The notes: generated by a model not told the origin, from the sequence alone. Shown: positions 44,919 through 52,550, counted from the stretch's first letter. The stretch is DNA of 64,000 nt from CAVIQK01 sp963644945 (GCA_963644945.1 CAVIQK010000009.1:1-64000), one strand, 5' to 3'. Program-made: numbers and translations.

Positions 44919-45518
44919 TTATGTAAAATTGGCTATAAAGTCCAAATTACGTTCTTTTTTGCATCTTTCGGCAAGAATTACCGCTTTGGCATCGGCTACT
45001 GCCTTGTCGAGTCCGTCGTTGATTATTATGTAGTCGTAGTCTTTGATGCATTTGAGTTCGTCAAGTCCTGCTTCTAGGCGAGCGATTTGGTTGGATGCAT
45101 GCTCGGTGCCACGTCCTAGAAGGCGATCTTTGATAACTTTGGTGTCGGACGGGGTGACAAACATCAAAACCGATTCCGGCATAAGTCTTTTCACGTTGGC
45201 TGCGCCTATTGTTTCGATTTCTAAAACAACGTCAATGCCCTTTTCTAAAATGCCTTCGACGTGGGACTTCAAGGTGCCGTAACAGTTGCCGAATTTTTCG
45301 ACACTTTCTAAAAATTCGCCTTTACTTTTTTTGTCGTAAAACTCTTCTCTTGACATAAAAAAGTAACTTTTGCCGTCAATTTCTCCTTCTCTCGGGGCTC
45401 TGGTCGTAGCAGATACCGAAAAACTGATGTTGTCGAGATCGGTAAGGACTCTTGATAAAATCGTGCCTTTGCCGGCGCCCGACGGTCCGCTCAATACAAA
45501 TAAAATGCCCTTTCTCAT
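44919..45518 (-). CDS. gmk: Guanylate kinase
   Basis: 199 residues. P-loop GPSGAGKGTIL near residue 11, the GMP-binding segment SATTRAPREGEIDGKSYFF near 36, and a lid region with LLGRGTEHASNQIARL near 130. It converts GMP to GDP. GGAGC lies upstream. It completes the salvage route fed by the purine transport operon elsewhere in the window. Confidence 0.95.
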   Translation of the reverse strand: MRKGILFVLSGPSGAGKGTILSRVLTDLDNISFSVSATTRAPREGEIDGKSYFFMSREEFYDKKSKGEFLESVEKFGNCYGTLKSHVEGILEKGIDVVLEIETIGAANVKRLMPESVLMFVTPSDTKVIKDRLLGRGTEHASNQIARLEAGLDELKCIKDYDYIIINDGLDKAVADAKAVILAERCKKERNLDFIANFT

Positions 45519-45527
45519 AGACTGCTC

Positions 45528-46385
45528 CTATTCGAGATTTTGTACTTGTTCTCTTATTTTTTCGACTTCGTTTTTCATTGTTAGAACAATGTCGGTAAGA
45601 GATAAATCGTTGCTTTTGCTACCGAGTGTGTTGACTTCTCTGCCCATTTCTTGGGTGAGAAAATCTAGGTTTTTGCCGTTGCCCGTTTTGAGCAATTCTC
45701 TAAAATGGTCGAGGTGGCCTTTGAGTCGGACAAGTTCTTCGTCAACGGCGACTTTGTCGGAATATACGGCGACTTCTTCTAAAATACGGCTTTCGTCAAG
45801 TCCGGATCCGTCCAAAAGTTCGGTGACTCTCTTTTTGAGATTTTCGTAATATTTTTGTCTGACCGTAGGGGCGATTTCTTGGGCTTGGCGGTGCAAAACT
45901 TCCATGTTGTCGATCTTTTTGGATAGGTCTGAAACTAGGGCGGAACCTTCTCTTTCTCGCATTTTTAGAAGGTTGTCAACGGCTATTTCGGTGGCTTTTT
46001 GGGTGAGTTCGTCTTTCAAGGCGTCGTCGTCTTCTTCGGTCGAGATAATGACGTCGGGAAGACGTAAAACGACGGATGCGGTGAGGTCGTCTTTTATGCC
46101 CAAGGGTTTTAACTCTTTTGCGATAGACTTGTAGCGAGCGACAAGGTCACTGTCTATCGAGATGCCTTTTTCGGCAGATTTGTCGTAAGTGAGAAAAATG
46201 TCAAAATGTCCTCTTGAAACGGATCTCGTCAAAATCTTCTTGATTTTGTCTTCTTCCGAGATAAAACCTCTCGGCAATTTGTACGAAACGTCTAAAAAGC
46301 GGTGGTTGACAGACTTGATTTCTACGACGATTTTCATACCGTCTTTTTCGGCAATACCTTTGCCGTAACCCGTCATGCTATACAT
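45528..46385 (-). CDS. YicC/YloC family endoribonuclease
   Basis: 285 residues beginning MYSMTGYGKG, the hallmark of YicC/YloC proteins. The C-terminal DUF1732 region is present (SGLDESRILEEVAVYSDKVA and FLTQEMGREVNTLGSKS). Members are RNases implicated in RNA decay. AAGGAG precedes the ATG. It heads an eleven-gene operon with gmk. Confidence 0.92.
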   Translation of the reverse strand: MYSMTGYGKGIAEKDGMKIVVEIKSVNHRFLDVSYKLPRGFISEEDKIKKILTRSVSRGHFDIFLTYDKSAEKGISIDSDLVARYKSIAKELKPLGIKDDLTASVVLRLPDVIISTEEDDDALKDELTQKATEIAVDNLLKMREREGSALVSDLSKKIDNMEVLHRQAQEIAPTVRQKYYENLKKRVTELLDGSGLDESRILEEVAVYSDKVAVDEELVRLKGHLDHFRELLKTGNGKNLDFLTQEMGREVNTLGSKSNDLSLTDIVLTMKNEVEKIREQVQNLE

Positions 46386-46419
46386 AGGCTCTCCTTACCT
46401 TGTTAATTTTTATATAAAA

Positions 46420-46448
46420 ATTATATGTAAAATGCGGGGGGACGTAAA
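46420..46448 (-). promoter_or_regulatory. Promoter of the yicC-to-rpe operon
   Basis: TTTACG (46448-46443), 17-bp spacer, TATAAT (46425-46420), with a leader of about 28 bases ending in AAGGAGAG. Confidence 0.7.
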
Positions 46449-46494
46449 TAAAAAAAATGGAGTTATCCACAAAAATATAAAATATTTTTTCATA

Positions 46495-46522
46495 ATAAAA
46501 CCGCCTTTTTTGGCGGTTTTGT
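46495..46522. terminator. Terminator after typA
   Basis: AAAACCGCC and GGCGGTTTT form a 9-bp stem with a T6 loop; T-rich tracts follow on the plus strand and a shorter one on the minus strand. Confidence 0.8.
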
Positions 46523-46528
46523 TTTTTT

Positions 46529-48361
46529 CTATTGATTCATACGTTTTATACGTCCCATTTCACGTAATCTCATGTCGTGATTGAGAATAATTTTTCGCAT
46601 TCTTATGCTCTTGGGGGTGACTTCCAAATATTCGTCGTCGTTGAGGAACTCAATGGCGGCTTCCAAACTGAAAGTTTTGGGGGGAGATAGACGGAGTGCG
46701 TCGTCGGATCCGGATGCACGACAGTTGGTGAGGTGCTTCATTTTGCAAACGTTGACTACGATATCTACGCCTTTGGGGCATTCGCCTACGATCATACCGC
46801 CATAGACTTCGGTGCCGGGGCCTATGAATAGGTTGCCGGAGTTTTGGGCGGCAAACAAGCCGTAAGTGACTGCTTGGCCGTTTTCGGATGCGATAAGGGA
46901 ACCGAATTCACGATGTTTTATCGGTCCTTTATATTCTTCGTAGCGATAGAAAATGCTACTCATGACACCTTCGCCACACGTTGCCGTAAGAAAATCGGAT
47001 TTGAATCCGAAAAGTCCACGAGTGGGGACAAAAAATTCGAGTTTCATACGGGAGTTGTGTTTGGTCATGGTGTTGAGATCGCCTTTTCTTGCGCCCATCA
47101 TGTTGATGATTGCGCCGACAGACTCTTCGGGAACGTCGATAACTACTCTGTCGATAGGCTCGTAACGTTTGCCTTCGTGATATTCGTACAAGACTCTCGG
47201 CATGCTGACTTGGAATTCGTAACCGTCACGTCGCATGTTTTCGATGAGAATCGAAAGATGCATTTCGCCACGTCCCGACACTTTGAAGGCTTCGGAGGTG
47301 TCCGAATCTTCGACTTTTAGACTGAGGTCTTTGATGGCTTCTTTGTATAGACGATCTCTTAGGTGACGGCTGGTGACGAATTTGCCTTCTCGCCCTGCAA
47401 AGGGGCTGTCGTTGACGAGGAAGGTCATTTCTACGGTAGGTTTGTCGATTTCAAGGAAGGGTATCGGCACTATGGACTTGACGTCGCAAACGGTGTCGCC
47501 GATATTGCCGCTTTCTAGTCCTGCTATACACACTATGTCGCCCATGGAAACGCTCTCGACGGGTTGTCTTTTGATGCCGTCAAATAGGAATAATTGGACG
47601 ATTTTGCTCTTTATAAGGCGTTTTTCGTCGTGGTAGTTGCAAAGTGCGACGTTTTCGCCTACGGAGACGGTGCCTTGTTCTACCTTGCCGATTACGAGTC
47701 TTCCGACAAAATCGTTGTGTTCTGCGCTAGATACGAGCATACGGAAGGGGGCATCCAAATCGCCTACGGGGGCGGGTATATAATCGATGATGGTTTCGAA
47801 CAGTGCCGTCATGTCTTTGCCTTCTTCGGTTGCCGATTTTGAGGATGTACCTTTTCTTGCGGAACAATATACGAAGGGGGAGTCTAGTTGTTCGTCGGTA
47901 GCATCAAGGTCCATGAGGAGTTCGAGAACTTCGTCTTCGACTTCGCCAAGACGGGCATCGGGACGGTCGATTTTGTTGATGACGACAATGACTTTTAGAT
48001 TGAGTTTAAGCGCTTTTTCCAAGACAAAACGGGTTTGGGGCATGGGGCCTTCCATGGCATCTACAACGAGAAGAACACCGTCAACCATTTTGAGAACTCT
48101 CTCGACTTCTCCGCCAAAATCTGCGTGTCCGGGGGTGTCTACGACGTTGATTTTGATGCCCTTATAATTGCAACTTGCGTTTTTGGACAAAATGGTTATG
48201 CCACGTTCTCTTTCGATGGCGTTGTTGTCCATAACTCTGTCCATGATGACTTGATTTTCGTGGAATACATGCCCTTGTTTTAGCATTTCGTTGACAAGCG
48301 AGGTTTTGCCATGGTCAACGTGGGCAATAATTGCGATATTTCTTATTTTTTCGTTTATCAT
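46529..48361 (-). CDS. typA: Translational GTPase TypA/BipA
   Basis: 610 residues. GTPase motifs: AHVDHGKTSLV (G1) near residue 12, RGITI (G2), DTPGHADFGGEVERV (G3) and NKID (G4). Domains II, III and V follow, ending in the C-terminal KSIRMRKIIL segment. It aids 50S assembly and stress adaptation. Its promoter is not clear to me. Confidence 0.96.
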   Translation of the reverse strand: MINEKIRNIAIIAHVDHGKTSLVNEMLKQGHVFHENQVIMDRVMDNNAIERERGITILSKNASCNYKGIKINVVDTPGHADFGGEVERVLKMVDGVLLVVDAMEGPMPQTRFVLEKALKLNLKVIVVINKIDRPDARLGEVEDEVLELLMDLDATDEQLDSPFVYCSARKGTSSKSATEEGKDMTALFETIIDYIPAPVGDLDAPFRMLVSSAEHNDFVGRLVIGKVEQGTVSVGENVALCNYHDEKRLIKSKIVQLFLFDGIKRQPVESVSMGDIVCIAGLESGNIGDTVCDVKSIVPIPFLEIDKPTVEMTFLVNDSPFAGREGKFVTSRHLRDRLYKEAIKDLSLKVEDSDTSEAFKVSGRGEMHLSILIENMRRDGYEFQVSMPRVLYEYHEGKRYEPIDRVVIDVPEESVGAIINMMGARKGDLNTMTKHNSRMKLEFFVPTRGLFGFKSDFLTATCGEGVMSSIFYRYEEYKGPIKHREFGSLIASENGQAVTYGLFAAQNSGNLFIGPGTEVYGGMIVGECPKGVDIVVNVCKMKHLTNCRASGSDDALRLSPPKTFSLEAAIEFLNDDEYLEVTPKSIRMRKIILNHDMRLREMGRIKRMNQ

Positions 48362-48462
48362 AAAACTGCCTTATATAATAATATTTTTCAACAAAAAGTT
48401 ATTTTAGCACTATTTACTAAAATTACAAAACAATTTGACTATATTTTGTGGAGTTTCAAAAA

Positions 48463-48753
48463 TTATTTGCCGTTGTCTTCTTTTTCGTCTGCTTGATTTT
48501 GGGCTTCTAACTCTTTTTCTTTTTTGGCTCTTACCGATTGGACGGTTTTGTTGAGAACCATTGTGAGAATGATGATAATGCCGATTACGATGAATATCGC
48601 AAGGCAACCTTTCCACATGATATCAAGGGAGGACAAGACATTTTTTCCTATAGACGAACTTTCGGCAGTCCCCGACAAAGTGCCGGACAAAGGCAATAAT
48701 TCCGTACCGGACGTACCGCTTAATACTAAACCTAGTAAACCTAATATTTTCAT
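48463..48753 (-). CDS. Na+-pump decarboxylase gamma-like small subunit
   Basis: 96 residues. A hydrophobic, Ser/Gly/Thr-rich N-terminus is followed by one strong membrane helix at about 47-70 (KGCLAIFIVIGIIIILTMVL) and a charged tail rich in Lys and Glu. This is the OAD_gamma/MmdD plan, and the gene follows the beta-subunit gene by 9 bases with AGGAGG between. It would anchor the carboxyltransferase to the membrane pump. Confidence 0.75.
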   Translation of the reverse strand: MKILGLLGLVLSGTSGTELLPLSGTLSGTAESSSIGKNVLSSLDIMWKGCLAIFIVIGIIIILTMVLNKTVQSVRAKKEKELEAQNQADEKEDNGK

Positions 48754-48762
48754 AATGCCCTC

Positions 48763-49878
48763 CTAACCTAAAACTAATTGGATGATGAGTCCGCCGACTA
48801 TTGCCGAAGCGATTTGTCCCGATACGTTGGCGCCTATTGCATGCATCAAAAGGTGGTTGGTGGGATCTTCTTTGAGTCCCATTTTTTGGACGACACGTGA
48901 TGCCATGGGGAAGGCGGAAATGCCGGCTGCTCCGATCATGGGGTTGATTTTCTTCTTGGAGAAAAGGTTGAGGAATTTGCAACAAAATACGCCTGCTACG
49001 GTGTCAAACACGAAGGCAAACAAACCGAATGCCATGATCATCAAGGTTTCGACTCGCACAAAGTTTTCGGCTTGCATTTGGAAAGCGACGGTGATGCCGA
49101 GAAGTAAGGTGATGAGATTGGATAGAGTGGTTTGGGCGGTTTTGTTCATGGTTTCGAGGACTCCGCACTCTCTTATTAGGTTGCCGAACATTAGGAAACC
49201 TACCAGCGCCAAAGATTTGGGGGCGATAAGACCGGAGACTAATGTTACCAAAATCGGGAACAAGATGCGAGTGATTTTCGGGATCGTCACAGAGTTGAAG
49301 TCCATGCGAATGAGTCGCTCTTTTTTGGTGGTGATGCACTTGACTACTGCCGGTTGGATGATAGGGACAAGTGCCATGTAGGAGTAGGCTACGACAAGAA
49401 TCGGGCCGAGGTAATTGCTGTCGAGTGTCTGGGCGACCAAAATGGAGGTGGGGCCGTCGGCTGCGCCGATTATACCGATAGAGGCGGCATCTTTTAGGTC
49501 AAAACCGCAAGCGGAGGCTAGAAGAATCGTAAGGAATATACCGAATTGAGCGGATCCGCCTATTATGAATAATTTTGGGTTGCTGAGAAGGGGACCGAAG
49601 TCTATCATGGCGCCTATACCGATAAACAGTAGGACGGGCATGGCTTCGGAGGCTTCTATTCCTACTTCGAACAACCACTGAATAATGCCTTGTCCCTCGG
49701 CGGAGGTTAGGACATTGGAAAGCGGAATATTGACGAGAATAGCGCCAAAACCCATAGGGAGTAAAAGTGCGGGTTCCATGTCCTTTTTGATGGCAAGGAA
49801 GATGAGAATGCCGCCTATTACCCACATGATGACGTGTTGGTAAGTGATCTGGCTGACAGATTGAAGTAGGTACTCCAT
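48763..49878 (-). CDS. Na+-translocating decarboxylase beta subunit (OadB/MmdB/GcdB)
   Basis: 371 residues with about nine to ten membrane helices. The ion-channel region is well preserved: GSAQFGIFLTILLA near residue 134 and GAADGPTSILVA near 161, including the Asp that carries Na+. The family exports Na+ using decarboxylation energy from oxaloacetate, methylmalonyl-CoA or glutaconyl-CoA. No alpha or biotin-carrier gene is in the window. AAGGAG precedes the ATG, which follows a structured leader with a terminator. Confidence 0.93.
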   Translation of the reverse strand: MEYLLQSVSQITYQHVIMWVIGGILIFLAIKKDMEPALLLPMGFGAILVNIPLSNVLTSAEGQGIIQWLFEVGIEASEAMPVLLFIGIGAMIDFGPLLSNPKLFIIGGSAQFGIFLTILLASACGFDLKDAASIGIIGAADGPTSILVAQTLDSNYLGPILVVAYSYMALVPIIQPAVVKCITTKKERLIRMDFNSVTIPKITRILFPILVTLVSGLIAPKSLALVGFLMFGNLIRECGVLETMNKTAQTTLSNLITLLLGITVAFQMQAENFVRVETLMIMAFGLFAFVFDTVAGVFCCKFLNLFSKKKINPMIGAAGISAFPMASRVVQKMGLKEDPTNHLLMHAIGANVSGQIASAIVGGLIIQLVLG

Positions 49879-49892
49879 AATCTTTTTGCTCC

Positions 49893-49929
49893 TTAAAAAA
49901 AATTAACCGACCGTAAAAATACAGTCGGT
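49893..49929 (-). terminator. Leader terminator of the decarboxylase beta gene
   Basis: ACCGACTGTA and TACGGTCGGT form a 10-bp stem (with a G-T pair), followed by AATTTTTTTT. Its 5' arm shares ACCGA with the last strand of the upstream aptamer-like structure, so the two folds exclude each other. Confidence 0.85.
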
Positions 49930-50012
49930 CTTGTCGTTTCAAATTAAACCGAGAAGATGATCTTCCGTGTTAGCGATTTAATTCCGCACAAGGGCGGTGA
50001 CTACTCCCCGAT
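49925..50012 (-). promoter_or_regulatory. Candidate riboswitch, yybP-ykoY-like, upstream of Na+-pump decarboxylase
   Basis: Read on the minus strand: P1 is TCGG with CCGA; right inside it are GGAGTAG on the 5' side and ACAAGA on the 3' side, the same arrangement as the yybP-ykoY (Mn2+) class. Then come a hairpin CCGC/GCGG with a 6-base loop and a long arm AATTAAA/TTTAATT with an internal loop containing CGCTAAC, capped by GAAGA/TCTTC. P1 overlaps the terminator stem, so ligand binding should turn the gene ON. The Na+-I (DUF1646) class is an alternative I cannot exclude from memory. Confidence 0.6.
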
Positions 50013-50025
50013 AGAAATCTATATT

Positions 50026-50054
50026 ATTATACAAAAATTGCGAGTAGGTGTCAA
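50026..50054 (-). promoter_or_regulatory. Consensus promoter of the decarboxylase beta-gamma operon
   Basis: TTGACA (50054-50049), 17-bp spacer, TATAAT (50031-50026), both perfect. The -35 box overlaps the 3' end of bioY. Transcription should start about 7 bases before P1 of the leader structure. Confidence 0.88.
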
Positions 50055-50620
50055 GGCTTTTTGGGAGTGACGAGATTTTGGAGAGATCTGCGGGATGCGA
50101 CAAAGTAGGCGAGAAGGAGTTTCATTAGGTCGGGAATTATGTAGGGGACTACGCATAGGGTGAGAGCGGACGACAAGGAAATAGTTTTGTCTAGGCGGAC
50201 GGTATAGACGTACATAAACCAAACGGTGCCGAAGGCGTAGCAACAAGCGAGTCCTAATAGCATGAAGAAAATCCCTAGGAAATACCGCATAAATTCTGAT
50301 TTTAGGTGAAAAAGGGTGGGGACTCCGGAAAGGGATGACAAGAGTAAAAAGCCGAATATATAACCGCCGGTAGGTCCTAGAAGGGCGGGGATGCCAGAAG
50401 AAAAACCCGAAAAGACGGGGACACCGACAAGGCCTAGTAAAATGTAGATCGCTACTGCTATTGTCGATTTTATGGGGCCTAAAAGAAGGGCAATGCATGT
50501 GACGGAGAAGGTTTGCAAAGTGACGGGTATAGTAAAGACGGGGACGGAGATGAGAGCCGACAGAGAGATTATGGCAACCGACAAGGCAATATTTACTAAG
50601 TTTTGGGTGAGTGGTTTCAT
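50051..50620 (-). CDS. bioY: BioY-family biotin transporter substrate-binding component
   Basis: 189 residues, six membrane helices. BioY features: FTIPVTLQTFSVTCIALLLG near residue 30, GLVGVPVFSGFSSG near 62 and GPTGGYIFGFLL near 86. BioY is the ECF S-component for biotin. Its neighbour is a subunit of a biotin-dependent decarboxylase, so supplying the cofactor to that enzyme is a plausible link. The ATG has no Shine-Dalgarno sequence and lies 6 bases after the -10 box. Confidence 0.92.
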   Translation of the reverse strand: MKPLTQNLVNIALSVAIISLSALISVPVFTIPVTLQTFSVTCIALLLGPIKSTIAVAIYILLGLVGVPVFSGFSSGIPALLGPTGGYIFGFLLLSSLSGVPTLFHLKSEFMRYFLGIFFMLLGLACCYAFGTVWFMYVYTVRLDKTISLSSALTLCVVPYIIPDLMKLLLAYFVASRRSLQNLVTPKKP

Positions 50621-50626
50621 AATGAT

Positions 50627-50655
50627 ATTTTATTACCGAGAAGGGATGTTGTCAA
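50627..50655 (-). promoter_or_regulatory. Promoter of bioY with exact leaderless geometry
   Basis: TTGACA (50655-50650), 17-bp spacer, TAAAAT (50632-50627), then 6 bases to ATG 50620. The expected first transcribed base is the A of the ATG. No BirA-type operator was recognised. Confidence 0.85.
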
Positions 50656-50710
50656 CGGTACGCATTATTATATATATAATATATTAGAGTAGTAAAAATA
50701 CAATATAAAT

Positions 50711-51040
50711 ATGGGGGGTGAAATGTGTAGGGGTGAAATGTGTAGGGGCGGTAAGTGTGAGATGATGAAAAAAGTATGTGAAAAGTGAAAGGAAGTGAAA
50801 AGGTGAAATTGTGGGGAAAAAGGCAAAATGTGAGTTTTTGGGAGAAAAGTGGGGAAAACGGGCAGAATCTAGCAAAAAGGCGAAAAAAGAAATGTGAAAT
50901 GTAGGGGGAAAATATGAAAAAATGATGACTTACGGTAAAAAAGGAGTAAAACTAAATTTTCACAAAAGGCAAAAACTTGGGCCAAAAGTGTGAAAAATCG
51001 ATGTGAAGTGTGAAAGATTTGTGAATATTGAAAAAATTTT
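50711..51040 (+). other. Purine-rich, C-poor non-coding tract upstream of the SipW-type secreted protein
   Basis: About 330 bases almost without C on the plus strand, rich in GTGAAA, TGTGAA and GGGGAAAA words. No open frame on the plus strand looks real, and the 63-residue minus-strand frame (50684-50875) is merely the low-complexity complement. It may be a long leader or a regulatory spacer for the downstream gene. Function unknown. Confidence 0.7.
50715..50744 (+). repeat. Two perfect 15-bp tandem repeats
   Basis: GGGGTGAAATGTGTA occurs twice head to tail (50715-50729 and 50730-50744), followed by a decayed third copy beginning GGGGCGG. Confidence 0.95.
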
Positions 51041-51157
51041 CAACCTTGATATTGACTTAAATATGAAATATTTGGTAAAAGTCTATTGTCACTTAACACA
51101 AGGGGCAACCCGAAACCGACGAAAGTCGCAACAAAAAATTATTTAGGAGATAAAATA

Positions 51158-52114
51158 ATGAAAAAGACAAACCTTATCACAACCTTAGCGCTTGTCGTGA
51201 TTGTCGCTATTGCTCTTTCTACAGCAACATACGCATGGTACACAAGCCAATCGANNNNNNNNNNNNNNNNNNNNNNNNNNNNNNNNNNNNNNNNNNNNNN
51301 NNNNNNNNNNNNNNNNNNNNNNNNNNNNNNNNNNNNNNNNNNNNNNNNNNNNNNNNNNNNNNNNNNNNNNNNNNNNNNNNNNNNNNNNNNNNNNNNNNNN
51401 NNNNNNNNNNNNNNNNNNNNNNNNNNNNNNNNNNNNNNNNNNNNNNNNNNNNNNNNNNNNNNNNNNNNNNNNNNNNNNNNNNNNNNNNNNNNNNNNNNNN
51501 NNNNNNNNNNNNNNNNNNNNNNNNNNNNNNNNNNNNNNNNNNNNNNNNNNNNNNNNNNNNNNNNNNNNNNNNNNNNNNNNNNNNNNNNNNNNNNNNNNNN
51601 NNNNNNNNNNNNNNNNNNNNNNNNNNNNNNNNNNNNNNNNNNNNNNNNNNNNNNNNNNNNNNNNNNNNNNNNNNNNNNNNNNNNNNNNNNNNNNNNNNNN
51701 NNNNNNNNNNNNNNNNNNNNNNNNNNNNNNNNNNNNNNNNNNNNNNNNNNNNNNNNNNNNNNNNNNNNNNNNNNNNNNNNNNNNNNNNNNNNNNNNNNNN
51801 NNNNNNNNNNNNNNNNNNNNNNNNNNNNNNNNNNNNNNNNNNNNNNNNNNNNNNNNNNNNNNNNNNNNNNNNNNNNNNNNNNNNNNNNNNNNNNNNNNNN
51901 NNNNNNNNNNNNNNNNNNNNNNNNNNNNNNNNNNNNNNNNNNNNNNNNNNNNNNNNNNNNNNNNNNNNNNNNNNNNNNNNNNNNNNNNNNNNNNNNNNNN
52001 NNNNNNNNNNNNNNNNNNNNNNNNNNNNNNNNNNNNNNNNNNNNNNNNNNNNNNNNNNNNNNNNNNNNNNNNNNNNNNNNNNNNNNNNNNNNNNNNNTAA
52101 CGACAAGCAAATAA
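51158..52114 (+). CDS. Secreted protein with SipW-type signal peptide, interior lost in assembly gap
   Basis: Only the first 32 residues are real sequence: MKKTNLITTLALVVIVAIAL followed by STATYAWYTSQS. This is a signal peptide of the SipW-dependent type (TasA/camelysin-like), with an Ala-Tyr-Ala-Trp-Tyr-Thr junction. TTAGGAG lies before the ATG. The rest is N; if the gap length preserves frame, the end is TTSK and a stop at 52112-52114. A terminator follows. No SipW peptidase gene is visible. The mature protein cannot be described. Confidence 0.6.
   Translation: MKKTNLITTLALVVIVAIALSTATYAWYTSQSXXXXXXXXXXXXXXXXXXXXXXXXXXXXXXXXXXXXXXXXXXXXXXXXXXXXXXXXXXXXXXXXXXXXXXXXXXXXXXXXXXXXXXXXXXXXXXXXXXXXXXXXXXXXXXXXXXXXXXXXXXXXXXXXXXXXXXXXXXXXXXXXXXXXXXXXXXXXXXXXXXXXXXXXXXXXXXXXXXXXXXXXXXXXXXXXXXXXXXXXXXXXXXXXXXXXXXXXXXXXXXXXXXXXXXXXXXXXXXXXXXXXXXXXXXXXXXXXXXXXXXXXXXXXXXXXXXXXXXXXXXTTSK
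51255..52097. other. Assembly gap of 843 N
   Basis: The sequence is unknown. The gap falls inside a secreted-protein gene, possibly because of repeats. Its length is probably an estimate. Confidence 0.99.
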
Positions 52115-52117
52115 AAT

Positions 52118-52147
52118 AGAAGAGACCGAAAGGTCTCTTTTATTTTG
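52118..52147 (+). terminator. Terminator after the SipW-type gene
   Basis: AGAGACC, loop GAAA, GGTCTCT, then TTTATTTT on the plus strand. It also marks the 3' border of the phage-like cassette coming from the other side. Confidence 0.85.
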
Positions 52148-52187
52148 GTAAAATGTGAGTAGTAACTTAGGTTGGACTACTTGGGGT

Positions 52188-52433
52188 TTAGTCGGAAGGG
52201 GTGTTTTTCAAGGAGGACACTCCTTCTTTTAGGTCGGTTTTGAGTTCTTCTACCGACTTTTTGATTTCTACTACTACTTGTAGGGATGAGGTGAGGGTTT
52301 CGATCGTGGTGCGATACTTCTCTTCTCGTGTTTTGGAATCTTTCAAGAGATAGAAAAACAAGAAAACGAAAAGTGCTGCCCAGATGCCGGTGTTGGTGAC
52401 TGTTTCGATTATACTAGTGGTCAAGGTGTCCAT
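52188..52433 (-). CDS. BhlA/UviB-family holin-like protein
   Basis: 81 residues: one membrane helix at about 15-33 (TGIWAALFVFLFFYLLKDSK) followed by a charged coiled coil (KTREEKYRTTIETLTSSL, VVVEIKKSVEELK). This is the BhlA/UviB layout found in phage and bacteriocin lysis modules. AAGGAG precedes the ATG. It is the last gene of the virion cassette. No endolysin gene accompanies it. Confidence 0.75.
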   Translation of the reverse strand: MDTLTTSIIETVTNTGIWAALFVFLFFYLLKDSKTREEKYRTTIETLTSSLQVVVEIKKSVEELKTDLKEGVSSLKNTPSD

Positions 52434-52442
52434 ATTGCTCCT

Positions 52443-52550
52443 TTAACCCTTGAGGAGGGTTTTGATTTCTTTTAGAAGGCTAACTATTTCTTCTAAAATA
52501 GTGATGCTATATTCGTAATACTTATATTTGAGATCTTCTTTGTTCTGCAT
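52443..52550 (-). CDS. Possible 35-residue peptide between nozzle and holin genes
   Basis: An ATG-to-stop frame of 35 codons (MQNKEDLKYKYYEYSITILE..., ending KTLLKG). It overlaps the end of the 478-residue gene by 29 bases and ends 9 bases before the holin start. It could form an amphipathic helix. The start signal is weak, so it may be chance. Confidence 0.35.
   Translation of the reverse strand: MQNKEDLKYKYYEYSITILEEIVSLLKEIKTLLKG

Noticed and set aside
46463..46471. Perfect DnaA-box sequence TTATCCACA between yicC and typA
   Set aside because: A single box with no cluster, no AT-rich unwinding element and no dnaA or dnaN nearby; not an origin.
50684..50875. 63-codon open frame on the minus strand
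   Set aside because: Low-complexity complement of a purine-rich tract, no start signal, no family features.
51055..51135. Cyclic-di-GMP class I riboswitch before the SipW-type gene
   Set aside because: GGGGCAACCC and a GNRA hairpin are suggestive, but the second conserved strand of the class (GACGCAAAGCC-like) is absent.
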